From contig JBBPIM010000020.1 of the NCBI GenBank assembly GCA_038040325.1, positions 1 to 37,367 of the forward strand: 37,367 nucleotides of DNA, in the 5' to 3' direction. Source of the stretch: Mayfieldus profundus (GTDB lineage Bacteria > Actinomycetota > Thermoleophilia > Solirubrobacterales > 70-9). Under the pieces are notes generated by a model. It made no database searches, had not been told where the DNA came from, and saw nothing but the letters and a program-made list of their open reading frames with translations. Each line of letters opens with the position of its first letter. The stretch's first letter is position 1. The translations under genes were made by a program, and so were the position numbers. This document shows, in pieces, positions 23,907-33,315 of this stretch.

Positions 23907-25457
23907 GTGGTCCATTTGCCCGATCGTCCCCTGAAAACAGCTTCAACGGCGACGAGCACCGCCCGGGAGGCCACGCGCCGGTCCCCCGAGCTCGTTCCGC
24001 TGCTCGAAGACGGCCGTGACATCCGCGCCCGGCGGCCGTGGTTCCTGCGCAGCCTCACCAGCTGGCAAAGCTGGCGCAAGGTCGGTCGCGTCGTCTCTTT
24101 GCTGATCTTCGACTGGCTCGGGGTCGGGGGGGCGATCTTCAGCGCCCTCGCGGTGAAGGCGTTGGTGCAGGGCGAATACGACTACACGACGGTCAACATC
24201 GCCGCCACCCAGTTCCTCGACTTCGCCTACCTGATCACGATCCTGCTCTTCGCGCGCGCCGGGCTCTACGGCCCGCGCGAGAAACGGCCGGGACTCGCGC
24301 GAGTGATCGCCACCCTGTTCCAGGTCGCGGTGATCTGCCTGATCTTCTCGCTGGTCGAGGGGACCGAGTTCAACAGCTACTGGATCTTCTACGGCAGCTT
24401 CGCCTTCGCCGCGATTTACGTCGGCACGCTGCGCCACCTCTACGAGTGGGCGACCGGAAAGCTGCTGGAGCGCACCGGCTACCGACGCCGCGCGGTGCTG
24501 GTCGGCACCGGCAAGCGGATCAACGAGGTGGCACACGCGCTGGAGTACTCCACCCACGAACAGCTGGAGCCGGTCGGGTTCTTCTCGCTTGACAACGGCT
24601 ACTACCAGGGCCTGCCCGACCTCGGCGAGCTGTCGGAGCTGCGCGACCGCATCGACCATCACTCGATCGACGAGCTGATCATCGTCGACCCCGACTTCCC
24701 GCAGGATCGCGCCGTGGAGCTGGTCGACCGCTGCCGCACCCAGGGGGTGCGGGTGTGGGTGGCGCCGACCACGATGGAGGTGCTGACCCGCCGCACGGAG
24801 CTTGTGCCCGGCGAGGGCGTGCCGCTGCTGGAAGTCCGCCCGCCGGTTTTCGAGGGCTTCGACTTCGTCGTCAAGCGCAGCTTCGACTTCGTGATCTCCA
24901 CCCTGCTGCTGCTTCTCGCCTCGCCGCTGCTGCTGCTGGTCTCGCTGCTGGTGAAGCTGACCAGCGGCGGCCCCGTACTGCACCGCAGCCCGCGGCCCGG
25001 TATCGGCGGGGTGCCGTTCAACTGCCTGAAGTTCCGCACCATGTACGAGGACGCGGAGGAGCGCCAGGACGAGCTCGAGGAGCTCAACGAGAAGTCGGGG
25101 GCGCTGTTCAAGATCCGCGACGACCCGCGCGTGACCCCGGTCGGCAGGGCGCTGCGCCGCTTCTCGCTCGACGAGCTGCCGCAGCTGATCAACGTGCTGC
25201 GGAGCGAGATGAGCCTGGTCGGGCCGCGGCCGCTGCCACTACGCGACGACGCCCGGCTCGAGGATTGGCACCGCCGCCGCTACCTGGTGCTGCCGGGGAT
25301 TACCGGGCTCTGGCAGATCTCGGGCCGCTCCGACCTCGACTTCGACGACATGGTGCGCCTCGACTTCCTTTACCTGGAGCGCTGGTCGGTGCTGCTCGAC
25401 ATGGTGATCCTGCTGAAGACGGTGCCGGCGGTGCTGCGGCGCCAGGGCGCCTACTGA
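23907..25457 (+). CDS. Polyprenyl-phosphate sugar-1-phosphate transferase (exopolysaccharide priming enzyme)
   Basis: About 516 aa, a WbaP/CpsE/WcaJ-type initiating transferase. The N-terminal half has membrane segments (VSLLIFDWLGVGGAIFSAL; FLDFAYLITILLFARAGLYG; VAVICLIFSLV; WIFYGSFAFAAIYVGTL) and a Rossmann-like CoA-binding-type domain (RRAVLVGTGKRINEVAHALE to SIDELIIVDPDF). The C-terminal transferase has a membrane hairpin (FVISTLLLLLASPLLLLVSL), KFRTMY, DELPQLINVLRSEMSLVGPR and PGITGLWQISGRSDL. It would place a sugar phosphate on undecaprenyl phosphate at the inner membrane, starting the repeat unit. I chose GTG 23907 (AAGGGG 8 bases before) over ATG 23808 and 23688, whose extra residues are Arg/Pro-rich and overlap the SDR gene. 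Confidence 0.87.
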   Translation: MVHLPDRPLKTASTATSTAREATRRSPELVPLLEDGRDIRARRPWFLRSLTSWQSWRKVGRVVSLLIFDWLGVGGAIFSALAVKALVQGEYDYTTVNIAATQFLDFAYLITILLFARAGLYGPREKRPGLARVIATLFQVAVICLIFSLVEGTEFNSYWIFYGSFAFAAIYVGTLRHLYEWATGKLLERTGYRRRAVLVGTGKRINEVAHALEYSTHEQLEPVGFFSLDNGYYQGLPDLGELSELRDRIDHHSIDELIIVDPDFPQDRAVELVDRCRTQGVRVWVAPTTMEVLTRRTELVPGEGVPLLEVRPPVFEGFDFVVKRSFDFVISTLLLLLASPLLLLVSLLVKLTSGGPVLHRSPRPGIGGVPFNCLKFRTMYEDAEERQDELEELNEKSGALFKIRDDPRVTPVGRALRRFSLDELPQLINVLRSEMSLVGPRPLPLRDDARLEDWHRRRYLVLPGITGLWQISGRSDLDFDDMVRLDFLYLERWSVLLDMVILLKTVPAVLRRQGAY

Positions 25458-25515
25458 CCGCTTCGCCCGCCCTGTGGCGCCCGTCCCGCTTCTCGCTGAT
25501 CCTGCGCCGGCGGGG

Positions 25516-26286
25516 TTAGCCGCGCCGTGCCTCTCGTTCACGCCTCCACTGGCGGGCCACCGCGGCGACGAAGGCCGGGTTGTTTCGCAGGTAGCGGGGA
25601 CCGAGCCGGCGCGGCTCGCGGCCGAGCCGGTAGGCCCACTCGAGCCCGCGTCGCTGCATCCAGGGCGGCGCCTGCGACGCCCGGCCGGCGAGGAAGTCGA
25701 AGGCGGCGCCGACCGTGACCAGCACCGGGGCCGCCAGGCGCGGGCGCATCCGCGCCGCCCACTTCTCCTGGCGCGGTGTGGAGATCCCGCACCAGACGAT
25801 CTGTGCGCCACTGGCGTCGATTCGCTCGGCGAGGTCGGCCTCCTCGTCCCCGGCCAGCTCGCGGTGCGGGGGGCTCCAGGCACCGGCGATCTGCAGCGCC
25901 GGGGCGCGTCGCCGCAGGCCGGTCTTCAGCTCCCGCACGGCGTTCTCGTCGTGGCCTCCGTAGAGGTAGACGGGCCAGCCGTCGTCAGCGGCGCGCTCGC
26001 AGGCGCGCTGCATCAGGGTCGGGCCATAGACGCGGTCGCGCAGCGGTCTTCCCTCGCTGAGCAGGTTCAGCGCCCAGACCACCGGCATGCCGTCGGGGAG
26101 GTTGAGCGCCGCTCCGTTGAGGGCGGCCGCCAGCTCGGGGTCGCGGCGCGAGGTCATCAGCCCGTGCACCGAGGTGGCGCAGGCATAGCCGCGCTCCCCG
26201 GACCCGATCATCGCGGCGATCCGATCCAGGGCGCCGTCGTAGTCGGTCAGCGCGAAGTCCACCCCGAGCAGTTCGCGGGTGCGCAT
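25516..26286 (-). CDS. WecG/TagA/CpsF-family glycosyltransferase
   Basis: A 256-aa GT26-family enzyme. Signature blocks are ACATSVHGLMTSRRDPELAA (Thr38), LNLPDGMPVVWA with the family's conserved Asp65, RVYGPTLMQRACERAADDGW followed by VYLYGG, and IVWCGISTPRQEKW. In this family the enzyme adds ManNAcA, ManNAc or a related sugar to the polyprenyl-diphosphate-linked first sugar, giving the second residue of the glycan. It is the last gene of a four-gene minus operon, starting directly after the GT4 stop, and is convergent with the sugar-1-phosphate transferase, its likely partner in pathway order. Confidence 0.88.
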   Translation of the reverse strand: MRTRELLGVDFALTDYDGALDRIAAMIGSGERGYACATSVHGLMTSRRDPELAAALNGAALNLPDGMPVVWALNLLSEGRPLRDRVYGPTLMQRACERAADDGWPVYLYGGHDENAVRELKTGLRRRAPALQIAGAWSPPHRELAGDEEADLAERIDASGAQIVWCGISTPRQEKWAARMRPRLAAPVLVTVGAAFDFLAGRASQAPPWMQRRGLEWAYRLGREPRRLGPRYLRNNPAFVAAVARQWRREREARRG

Positions 26287-27462
26287 CTAGCTCAGCAAGC
26301 GCCGGTAGCAGGCGATAAGCCGCCCGTAGTAGCGGCCTTCGTCGAAGCGGGCGTGGGCCCGGGCAAGCGCCGCCTCGCCATAGTGGCGGCGCTGGTCCGG
26401 CGAGCGCCAGAGGTCGCGCATCGCCTCGGCCCAGGCGCCGACGTCGGTCGGGGGCAGGGTCGAGCCGGGCCCGACCAGCTCCGGCAGCCCGCCCATCCGC
26501 GAGGCGAGCACCGGCAAGCCCGCCGCCATCGACTCGGCGACGGCGTAGGGGTGGGGCTCGTGCCAGCGCGAGGGCGCCAGCGCGAATGCGGCGCCCGCGC
26601 GCGCCTTCGCCAGGTCGGCGCCGCCGAGGCGGCCGAGGAAGCGAATCTGCGTGCCGCGCCCGCCGGCCGCCAATCGCCGTAGGCGCAGCTCGTCAGGTCC
26701 CTCGCCGGCGATCGCCAGCGGCACCCCGGCCTGCTTGGCGGCCTCGATCACCGTGTCGGCGCCCTTCTCCTCGGTGAGGCGGCCGGTGAACAGCGCGTAC
26801 TTCCCCTCCTGCGCAGAGGATCGGTCCGCGAATGCCGAGGCCGGCAGGAAGTGGGGGATGATCTCGGCGCGTCCGGCGGGCAGGCCGAACTCGCCGAGCA
26901 CCCGCTCGGCCCCGCGGCTGGGGACGATGAAGCGGTCCACCGCGTCCAGCACGCGGCGCTGCTGAAGCGCCAGCCCGGCCGCGTAGGTGAAGCTCTCCGC
27001 GGTGCCGCCGCGGCAGCGCAGCCGCGCGCCGGGCCAGGTCCAGCGCCCATGGCAGCGCGTGCAGGGCTGGCTGTCGCGGTAGGCGATCCCGATCGCGCAG
27101 AAGAGGCGGTAGTTGTGCAGGTGCAGCACCACGGCGGCGCCCGCCTCGTGCGCCGCCTCCAGCGCGCGCGGGCCCAGCAGCGGCACGGTGTTGTGGGCGT
27201 GCACGATCTCCGCCCCCAGCTCGCGCACGGCGCTCTTTACCTCGCCGGGGGCGAGCCCGCCGCCGAGGATCCCGGTCCCGCCGCGCATCTTGCCCGAGAC
27301 GCCGGCGAGCTGGTCAGAGCGGCGCTCGAGCAGGTCCACGGCATGGCCGCGCTCGCGAAGCAGCCTGACCAGGTCCTCGACCGAGCGCTCCTCACCCCCG
27401 CGCATGCGGTAGCGGTTGTGGACCACCAGCACCCGCGGTGTGTCGCGTCCGTCGGGGCTCAT
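26287..27462 (-). CDS. Family 4 glycosyltransferase
   Basis: A 391-aa GT-B enzyme. The N-terminal acceptor domain begins VLVVHNRYRMRGGEERSVED, with the Gly-rich loop of the family. A Cys cluster (CTRCHGRWTWPGARLRC), frequent in this GT4 subgroup, lies near the domain middle. The donor domain has ALFTGRLTEEKGADTVIEAA and the E-x7-E motif in EPHPYAVAESMAAGLPV. It is a soluble or peripheral membrane transferase using a nucleotide sugar; the donor is unknown. The start ATG 27462 overlaps the previous gene's stop as ATGA. A longer reading to 27804 is noise inside that gene. Confidence 0.87.
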   Translation of the reverse strand: MSPDGRDTPRVLVVHNRYRMRGGEERSVEDLVRLLRERGHAVDLLERRSDQLAGVSGKMRGGTGILGGGLAPGEVKSAVRELGAEIVHAHNTVPLLGPRALEAAHEAGAAVVLHLHNYRLFCAIGIAYRDSQPCTRCHGRWTWPGARLRCRGGTAESFTYAAGLALQQRRVLDAVDRFIVPSRGAERVLGEFGLPAGRAEIIPHFLPASAFADRSSAQEGKYALFTGRLTEEKGADTVIEAAKQAGVPLAIAGEGPDELRLRRLAAGGRGTQIRFLGRLGGADLAKARAGAAFALAPSRWHEPHPYAVAESMAAGLPVLASRMGGLPELVGPGSTLPPTDVGAWAEAMRDLWRSPDQRRHYGEAALARAHARFDEGRYYGRLIACYRRLLS

Positions 27463-28340
27463 GCCAGCCTCGTGTGACGCGCCAGCTCGGTCTCGGCCTC
27501 GACCCAGGAGACGTGCTCGTGGCGGGCAAGCAGGCGCTCCGCCGCCGCTCGCGCCGTCCCGTGATCCACCGCCGACGCGGTCGGCCGCGACTCGTGCCGC
27601 ACCGGGACCGCGTCCACCACGCCCAGCCGCCAGCCCTCGCGCTCGGCCACCGCCGCCCAGTGCAGGCACAGGCCCCACCCCATCCCCTCCTCGGGGAACG
27701 GGGACAGCACCCGGTAGGCGCTGCGGCTGATCAGCAGCGCCGGCCCGATCTCCACGAAGCGGGTCTCGCGCGCCAGGGCGGGCCGGCGGCGGTTGACGTT
27801 CCACCAGCCGTAGCTGGCGCGGCTCAGCGCCGGCTGGGCCAGGGTGAGCCGGTAGCGCTCGGCCAGTACCACCAGGCGGTCGAGGAACCCGCGCCCGACC
27901 GCGATGTCGTCGTCGACGATCAGCAGCCAGTCCGCGGCGAGCGGCCCGGCGGCCTCGGCGACGCGGTTGAGGTTGGCGAACTTGCCGCCGCTCATCTCCT
28001 CCAGCACCGTTTCCTCCCTGAGGCCTGGGGCCGCCGCCCCCATCGCACCCAGCGCGACTCGAACGCCGTGGCCGGACTCACGGATGTTGGCGAGCGCGGG
28101 TTGCAGCTGGGCGCCGTCGCCGCCGTAGACGCCGATCACCAGCACGTCGCGGCGCGGGCCCTCGGCCGCGAGGACGTCCAGCTCGCGGTCGACCCCCAGC
28201 GCGCGCTGGCGCGCCGCCAGCCCGCGGTCGGCGAGCCGCCCAGCGGCCCGTCCGGCGATGCTCCGGCGCAGGCGCCGGCGCAGGCGGCTGCGGGTGCGCC
28301 AGTCGAGCGGGTAGGGGCCGCTCGCTTCGCTCGCGGTCAC
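27459..28340 (-). CDS. DUF707-like glycosyltransferase
   Basis: A 293-aa protein with features of the DUF707 group of GT-A-like proteins: DWLLIVDDDIAVGRGFLDRL (metal motif DDD), YRLTLAQPALSRASYGWWNV, FVEIGPALLISRSAYRVLSP, GMGWGLCLHWAAVAEREGW and RLGVVDAVPVRH. The N-terminal 60 residues are Arg-rich. It probably transfers a sugar in the same glycan; the donor is unknown. It starts at GTG 28340, overlapping the upstream stop, and ends in an ATGA overlap with the GT4 gene. Confidence 0.72.
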   Translation of the reverse strand: MTASEASGPYPLDWRTRSRLRRRLRRSIAGRAAGRLADRGLAARQRALGVDRELDVLAAEGPRRDVLVIGVYGGDGAQLQPALANIRESGHGVRVALGAMGAAAPGLREETVLEEMSGGKFANLNRVAEAAGPLAADWLLIVDDDIAVGRGFLDRLVVLAERYRLTLAQPALSRASYGWWNVNRRRPALARETRFVEIGPALLISRSAYRVLSPFPEEGMGWGLCLHWAAVAEREGWRLGVVDAVPVRHESRPTASAVDHGTARAAAERLLARHEHVSWVEAETELARHTRLA

Positions 28341-31093
28341 GGCGACTCCAGGAACCCCTTCAGCCTCTCAACCAGCTCGGGAGTGAAGGAGTCCTCCCAG
28401 CTGGTGCTCCAGTTGACCGCGGCGCCGCGCAGACGGCGGTCGAAGTCGCCGGAGGCACCCACCGCTTCGCGGATCCCTTCCTTGATCCCCTCGATGGTCG
28501 GCTCGACGGCGATCAGGTTGGGCGAGATCCCGGCCAGCGCCTCGCGGGTCTTGTTCTCGAAGGTGTTGGTCACCACCGGCATCCCCGCCGCGGCCATCTC
28601 CAGCGGCACCAGGCTGGGGTGGGGGGTGAGCATCAGCGAGAGGCCGACCGCGTGCCCGCGCAGCAGGTCCGCGTAGTCGCTCTGGTCCTGGCGCTCGAGG
28701 ATCTCGATCCGCAGATCCTTTCCGTAGCGCACCTCGCCCGGCTGCTGGGCGCCGATGCCGTGCAGCTCCCAGCCGTCCAGCAACCCGTCCGCCTGCGCCT
28801 CTGCCAGCGCCAGCAGGGCGAGGTCGAACGCGTTGCGCTCGGCGTGCAGCTCGGGCCGCGCGTAGAACAGCAGCTTGCGTTCGGAGTCGCGCATCTCCTC
28901 AGGGGAGGGAGGCCGCACCGGCGTGATCGCGTTCTGGAACGCCACCGACTCGCGGTCGCCGGCCCCGTCGGACCCGGCGAAGACCCCGAGCCCCTGCCGG
29001 CGGAAGTAATCGCGAAGCAGGTCGGTGGAGAACACCGCGTAGTGGGGAAAGTCGTAGGTCTGGCGGGCCAGCGCCGCCCAGCTGCCCATCGGGAAGGTGA
29101 GCGGCTCGCACTCCTGGATCAGGTACAGGAAGCGGTCGACGCCGAGCTGCTGGGTCGCGTGGCGGGCTACGTGGGCGGTCCACCAGGTGGTGGCGACGAA
29201 GCGATCGTCGGGGCTCACGGTCAGCGGCTTCGAGCGGTCGTGCGCCAGCTCCACCTCGATCAGGTCCATGATCCCCTCCAGCCCCTGGAAGCGCTCGATG
29301 TCGCGGCGCCAGTCGGCGGGAAGGTAGAAGGGCTCGTCCACGGCGGCGACGCGGACCTGCAGGCCCGCCTCGGCCAGCTTTCGCGCGAGGTTGAACTTGG
29401 CGATGTAGCCGCCGAAGAAGTGGCCGAGGTCGATGGTCGGGATCAGCAGGTTGACGCGGCGGGGCGCGTCGGGCGAGACCTCCAGCCGCAGCGGCTCGAT
29501 CAGATTGTGAAGGCGGGCCGCGCCGGCCGGCTCTCCCCCCAGGGGCAGCTTCAGTGCCATGGCAAGAGTCTGACGCTGGGGCCCCAAAGGAGGCAGCCGC
29601 AGGCGCTTGATGGCAGACAGCATCCAGCGCCAGGCGGTGCCGCCGAGCAGCATCCGCTCCACCTTCAGGGTCGGCGACGACCCCCGCCAGGAGCGCAGCC
29701 CCAGCCACGCCAGCCAGGCCAGCGCCGCGGGCGAGCTCTCCAGCCGCGCAAGGCGGCGCAGCTTGCGCCGCTTCCGGCCCGGGATCGAATCCCCGCCGCG
29801 AAGCAGCAGCAGCGTGGCCGAGAAGCGGGCCCGGATCACCGCCGTGTAGTTGCGCCGCAGCCGCTTGACCAGGTCGATCAGCTCGAGGCGCAGCCGGCTG
29901 CGGTCCCGCAGCGCCCGCAGCCGGCCCTCGCGCGCCGCCGGCAGCGGCTCCGGCTCGCTGCCGGGCTCGACCCGCGGGCCCTCGGGGTGTCGCGGGTTGG
30001 TCGAGCGCGAGTGTCCCTGCACCGCGCCGCGGTGCTGGACGTAGTCGTACAGCGGCCGGTCCATGTAGGCGACCTTGCCGAGCGACATCGCGACCATGCC
30101 GATCCAGTGGTCGTGCAGCGAGTCCTGGGCCGGGGGCGGGAAGGGCAGCACCGCCTCGAGCAGCTCGCGGCGGAAGAGCGAGGCGGCGCCGGTGATCGAG
30201 TTGACCAGGACCAGCCGGCCGAGGTTGGTGTGGTTGTTGGAGCGGGTGGTCCAGAAGGTGGGCGAGACCACGCCGCCGTCCTCGTCGACGATGCGGGAAT
30301 CGCTGTAGGCGAGCGTCGCGCCGGTCTCGAGCTGCTCGGCCAGCACCTCGAGCTTCTCGGGATACCAGCGGTCGTCCTGGTCCGCCAGCGCGACCAGCTC
30401 CGCGTCGGCGGGCACCGAGTACAGCGCCCGCTCGAAGTTGCGATAGACGCCGAGCCGGCGCGGCGCCGTCTCGACCTGAAAGCGCGGGTCGTCGCCGACC
30501 ACCTCGGCGATCAGCTCGCGCGCGTCCGGCCGCGAGTCGTCGTCGCAGATCAGGCAGGTCCAGTCGGGCCAGGTCTGCTCGCGAATCGACTCGACCTGGC
30601 GGCGAAACAGCTCCGGCGGCGGGTTGAAGGTCGCCATGCAGATCGCGATCCGCGGCCCGTCGCCGGAGGGGGCAGGCGAGGCGGCCGGCGCGCGCCCAGG
30701 CTCCAGGCGCAGCTCGCGGATCGGGCGCGAGGCGACCCCGCCGCCCGCGAGGGTCGCCTCGACGCGCAGCTCGATGTCGCGGGGCTCGCTGACCGGGGGC
30801 AGCGGCACCAGCGCCCAGAAGCCGCTGCGGTATGCGTTGTCGCGACGCTCGAGCGAGGGGGCGAGGCGGTGCAGCACGTCCGCGCGCGGCATCCCCTCGG
30901 CGATCGGGCGGTGCCGCTCGCCGCCGGCGACGATGTGCAGCCTGCGAACGCGCCGCCGCGCGTGAAAGCACCAGCCGTGCACCAGCAGCAGCGCCCCGCG
31001 GCCGACCGCCACGCTCTCGGGAACCTCCGACTCCACTCTCAGATGAAGCTCGGCCCCTTCGCGGGCTCGGGCTTCCCCACGGGCGGGACTCAT
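28337..31093 (-). CDS. Two-domain glycosyltransferase: GT2 plus WsaF-like rhamnosyltransferase
   Basis: A 918-aa protein. Residues about 15-135 form a beta-rich domain (ALLLVHGWCFHARRRVRRLH; PRADVLHRL; YRSGFWALVPLPP). About 147-400 is a GT2 domain (RIAICMATFNPPPELFRRQV; CDDDSRPD; ALADQDDRWYPEKLEV). About 400-520 is a basic helical linker. From about 520 to the end it matches the WsaF-type rhamnosyltransferase (NLLIPTIDLGHFFGGYIAKF; FLYLIQECEPLTFPMGSW; HPSLVPLEMAAAGMPVVTNT). Both halves keep donor-site motifs, so it may add two linkages, at least one of them rhamnose, which fits GMD/RMD nearby. It heads the minus operon and is divergent from wzt. Confidence 0.82.
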   Translation of the reverse strand: MSPARGEARAREGAELHLRVESEVPESVAVGRGALLLVHGWCFHARRRVRRLHIVAGGERHRPIAEGMPRADVLHRLAPSLERRDNAYRSGFWALVPLPPVSEPRDIELRVEATLAGGGVASRPIRELRLEPGRAPAASPAPSGDGPRIAICMATFNPPPELFRRQVESIREQTWPDWTCLICDDDSRPDARELIAEVVGDDPRFQVETAPRRLGVYRNFERALYSVPADAELVALADQDDRWYPEKLEVLAEQLETGATLAYSDSRIVDEDGGVVSPTFWTTRSNNHTNLGRLVLVNSITGAASLFRRELLEAVLPFPPPAQDSLHDHWIGMVAMSLGKVAYMDRPLYDYVQHRGAVQGHSRSTNPRHPEGPRVEPGSEPEPLPAAREGRLRALRDRSRLRLELIDLVKRLRRNYTAVIRARFSATLLLLRGGDSIPGRKRRKLRRLARLESSPAALAWLAWLGLRSWRGSSPTLKVERMLLGGTAWRWMLSAIKRLRLPPLGPQRQTLAMALKLPLGGEPAGAARLHNLIEPLRLEVSPDAPRRVNLLIPTIDLGHFFGGYIAKFNLARKLAEAGLQVRVAAVDEPFYLPADWRRDIERFQGLEGIMDLIEVELAHDRSKPLTVSPDDRFVATTWWTAHVARHATQQLGVDRFLYLIQECEPLTFPMGSWAALARQTYDFPHYAVFSTDLLRDYFRRQGLGVFAGSDGAGDRESVAFQNAITPVRPPSPEEMRDSERKLLFYARPELHAERNAFDLALLALAEAQADGLLDGWELHGIGAQQPGEVRYGKDLRIEILERQDQSDYADLLRGHAVGLSLMLTPHPSLVPLEMAAAGMPVVTNTFENKTREALAGISPNLIAVEPTIEGIKEGIREAVGASGDFDRRLRGAAVNWSTSWEDSFTPELVERLKGFLESP

Positions 31094-31141
31094 GCCGCTA
31101 CCCTGCGCCGTTCCGCGCCCAGCGGCCGCGGGGAGTCATGC
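31094..31141. promoter_or_regulatory. Divergent promoter region between the rhamnosyltransferase and wzt
   Basis: 48 bases. TACCCT (31099-31104) on the plus strand could be the -10 box for wzt, leaving a leader of about 30 bases with GGGGAG (31129-31134) before GTG 31142. The minus promoter was not identified. Confidence 0.35.
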
Positions 31142-32473
31142 GTGAGCTCATCGGAACGTAATCTAAGCACCGTCTTGGGTGCCTCCACCACACGCCTGGG
31201 CGGCTCGCAGGAAACGGTTGCCCCCGCCGCCGAGCAGCGCCAGAGCGATCGCCCGGCCAACGCCGCGTCCGCGCCCGCGATCGCCGCGCAGCGCATTTCC
31301 AAGACGTTCAGGATCACCCACCACCCCGCCACCCTGAAGGAGCGGGTCCTGCACCCGTTTCGGCGGGACCCGGTCGAGATCCTCGAGGCGCTTCAGGACG
31401 TCACCTTCGAGGTCGGCAAAGGGGAGTTCTTCGGGATCGTCGGGCGCAACGGCAGCGGCAAGAGCACGCTGCTGAAGGTGATCGCGGGCATCTACCGGCC
31501 CAACGAAGGCCAGATCAGCGTCGAGGGGCGCCTCTCGCCGTTCATCGAGCTGGGCGTCGGCTTCAACCCCGAGCTTCCCGCCCGCGACAACGTGGTGATC
31601 AACTGCGCCCTGCTCGGCCTCACCCGCCGCGAGGCGCTGCGGCGTTTTGACAGCATCATCGAGTTCGCCGAGCTGGAGCGCTTCGTCGACATGAAGCTGA
31701 AGAACTACTCCTCCGGGATGCAGGTGCGGCTCGCCTTCTCGACTGCAATCCAGGTCGACGCCGACATCCTGCTGCTCGACGAGGTGCTCGCGGTCGGCGA
31801 TGCGAACTTTCAGGAGAAATGCTTCGAAACCTTCCGCCGGATGAGGGAGGAGGGCCGCACGATCGTGCTGGTGACCCACAACCTGTCAATCGTCGAGCGC
31901 TTCTGTGACCGGGCGATGCTGATCGACAGCGGAAAGCTGGTCGCGATCGGCGAGCCGCCCGAGGTGCTCAAGGCCTACCGCAGCGAGGTGCGACCCAAGC
32001 TGCGCAGCAAGGAGGGAGCGGGGACGCCCGTCGGCGCCCGCCCGGGGGAGGGTTCGGCCGAAGTGCTCGAGGCGTGGATCGAGGATTCCTCCGGGCAGCG
32101 GGTCGAGACCTGCCTGCAGGGAGAGCAGATCCGGGTCTGCGCCCGGGTCCTCTTCCACAGCCCGATGCGCAACCCGGAGTTCGGGTTCGACATCCGCAAC
32201 GAGCGCTTCGAGGTGGTGATCGCGGCCAACACGGGATGGGACGGGGTCGAGACCAGTAGCTTCAAGGCGGGAGAGCAGACCCGCGTGACGATGGAGCTGG
32301 CGAACGTCCTTGCGGTCGGCCGCTACAGCGTGGGCGTCTCGGTCGCGTATCAGTACGGGACAACGGTGGCCGACCTGCACGAAGGCATAACGGGCTTCCA
32401 GGTCGACGGGGAGCGCTGGACCCCGGGAGCGGTGGAGGTGCCCCGCAAGTTCGAGGTGGAGGTGGAGGAGTGA
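31142..32473 (+). CDS. wzt: ABC polysaccharide exporter ATPase with chain-recognition domain (Wzt)
   Basis: A 443-aa ATP-binding subunit of a Wzm/Wzt exporter. Walker A GRNGSGKST is at 101-109, signature YSSGMQVRLAFS at 189-200, Walker B ILLLDEVLAVGD at 209-220 and the switch His in LVTHNLS. The short Q-loop region FIELGVGFNPELPARDNV is typical of O-antigen/teichoic acid exporters. From about 290 to the end a Wzt_C-type beta-sandwich follows (AEVLEAWIEDSSGQRVETCL; GFDIRNERFEVVIAANT; LAVGRYSVGVSVAYQYG), which in family members binds the finished glycan end. Residues 1-45 are unstructured-looking. The start is GTG 31142. Its stop overlaps the Wzm start as GTGA. Confidence 0.9.
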   Translation: MSSSERNLSTVLGASTTRLGGSQETVAPAAEQRQSDRPANAASAPAIAAQRISKTFRITHHPATLKERVLHPFRRDPVEILEALQDVTFEVGKGEFFGIVGRNGSGKSTLLKVIAGIYRPNEGQISVEGRLSPFIELGVGFNPELPARDNVVINCALLGLTRREALRRFDSIIEFAELERFVDMKLKNYSSGMQVRLAFSTAIQVDADILLLDEVLAVGDANFQEKCFETFRRMREEGRTIVLVTHNLSIVERFCDRAMLIDSGKLVAIGEPPEVLKAYRSEVRPKLRSKEGAGTPVGARPGEGSAEVLEAWIEDSSGQRVETCLQGEQIRVCARVLFHSPMRNPEFGFDIRNERFEVVIAANTGWDGVETSSFKAGEQTRVTMELANVLAVGRYSVGVSVAYQYGTTVADLHEGITGFQVDGERWTPGAVEVPRKFEVEVEE

Positions 32474-33315
32474 GCAACGGCGAGGCATCGGCGCTGCCCG
32501 GCGGACGGCCCGCGTCACCGGTCGAGGGCGGCCGCCGTTTCGTTGAGCTGACCGTGATCCTCGCGATCACCCAGTTCAAGCTGCGCTACTACGGCAACGT
32601 GCTGGGCTATTTCTGGACCCTGGCCAAGCCGCTGCTGCTGTTCGGCGTGCTGTACGTCGCCTTCACCGAGTTCGTCCGGTTCGGCGGCGGCATCGAGCAC
32701 TACGCCGCCTACCTGATCACGGCGATCGTGCTGTACACCTACTTCTCGGAGACGACCGTCGATTGCGTGACCAGCCTCGTCGACAAGGAGCAGCTGATCC
32801 GCAAGATCCCGATGCCGCTGCTGGCGATCCCACTCTCGCTCTCGCTCGACGCGGCGATCACGCTGCTGCTCAACCTGGTCGCGGTGCTGGGCTTCGTTGC
32901 ATTCACCGGAGTCGACATCACGTGGCGCTGGCTGGAGCTGCCGCTGATCGTCGGGGTGCTGATCCTGCTCAGCACCGCCACCGGCGCGCTGCTCTCCAAC
33001 CTCTACGTGTTCTTCCGCGACACGCGGCCGATCTGGGAGGTGATGGCGCAGCTGCTGTTCTGGGCGACGCCGGTGGTCTACGTGATCGAGAATGTGACGA
33101 ACCACACTCTGCTGCGCGTGCTGATGCTCAACCCACTCGCGGTGCTGATGACGCAGATGCGCCATGCGGTGATCGACCCCACCGCGCCCAGCGCCGCACA
33201 GGCGGCCGGAGGCTACGTCTGGCTGCTGCCACCGGCGGCGATCGTGCTCGGCGTGCTGGCGCTGAGCGTCGTCATGCACAGGCGCGCGGCGCCCCGGATA
33301 GCCGAGCAGGTCTGA
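32470..33315 (+). CDS. wzm: ABC-2 type polysaccharide exporter permease (Wzm)
   Basis: A 281-aa membrane subunit with about six membrane spans (LLLFGVLYVAFTEFV; HYAAYLITAIVLYTYF; AAITLLLNLVAVLGFVAFTG; LPLIVGVLILLSTATGALL; LLPPAAIVLGVLALSVV among them). ITQFKLRYYGNVLGYFWTLA is the amphipathic N-terminal element of this family, and YVFFRDTRPIWEVMAQLLFW the conserved region before span five. It forms the channel with Wzt and exports polyprenyl-linked glycan across the cytoplasmic membrane. GTG 32470 overlaps the wzt stop. Confidence 0.9.
   Translation: MSNGEASALPGGRPASPVEGGRRFVELTVILAITQFKLRYYGNVLGYFWTLAKPLLLFGVLYVAFTEFVRFGGGIEHYAAYLITAIVLYTYFSETTVDCVTSLVDKEQLIRKIPMPLLAIPLSLSLDAAITLLLNLVAVLGFVAFTGVDITWRWLELPLIVGVLILLSTATGALLSNLYVFFRDTRPIWEVMAQLLFWATPVVYVIENVTNHTLLRVLMLNPLAVLMTQMRHAVIDPTAPSAAQAAGGYVWLLPPAAIVLGVLALSVVMHRRAAPRIAEQV

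Noticed and set aside
28619..31141. Upstream in-frame extension of wzt of about 840 codons
   Set aside because: It runs antisense through the 918-aa transferase and reads as low-complexity Arg/Gln/Ala. The real ATPase sequence begins around 31142 with a GTG and a ribosome site.
32763..33311. Upstream extension of the tandem GT2 gene through wzm
   Set aside because: It lies in another frame of an obvious membrane permease and reads as noise. Protein-like sequence begins only at about 33312.
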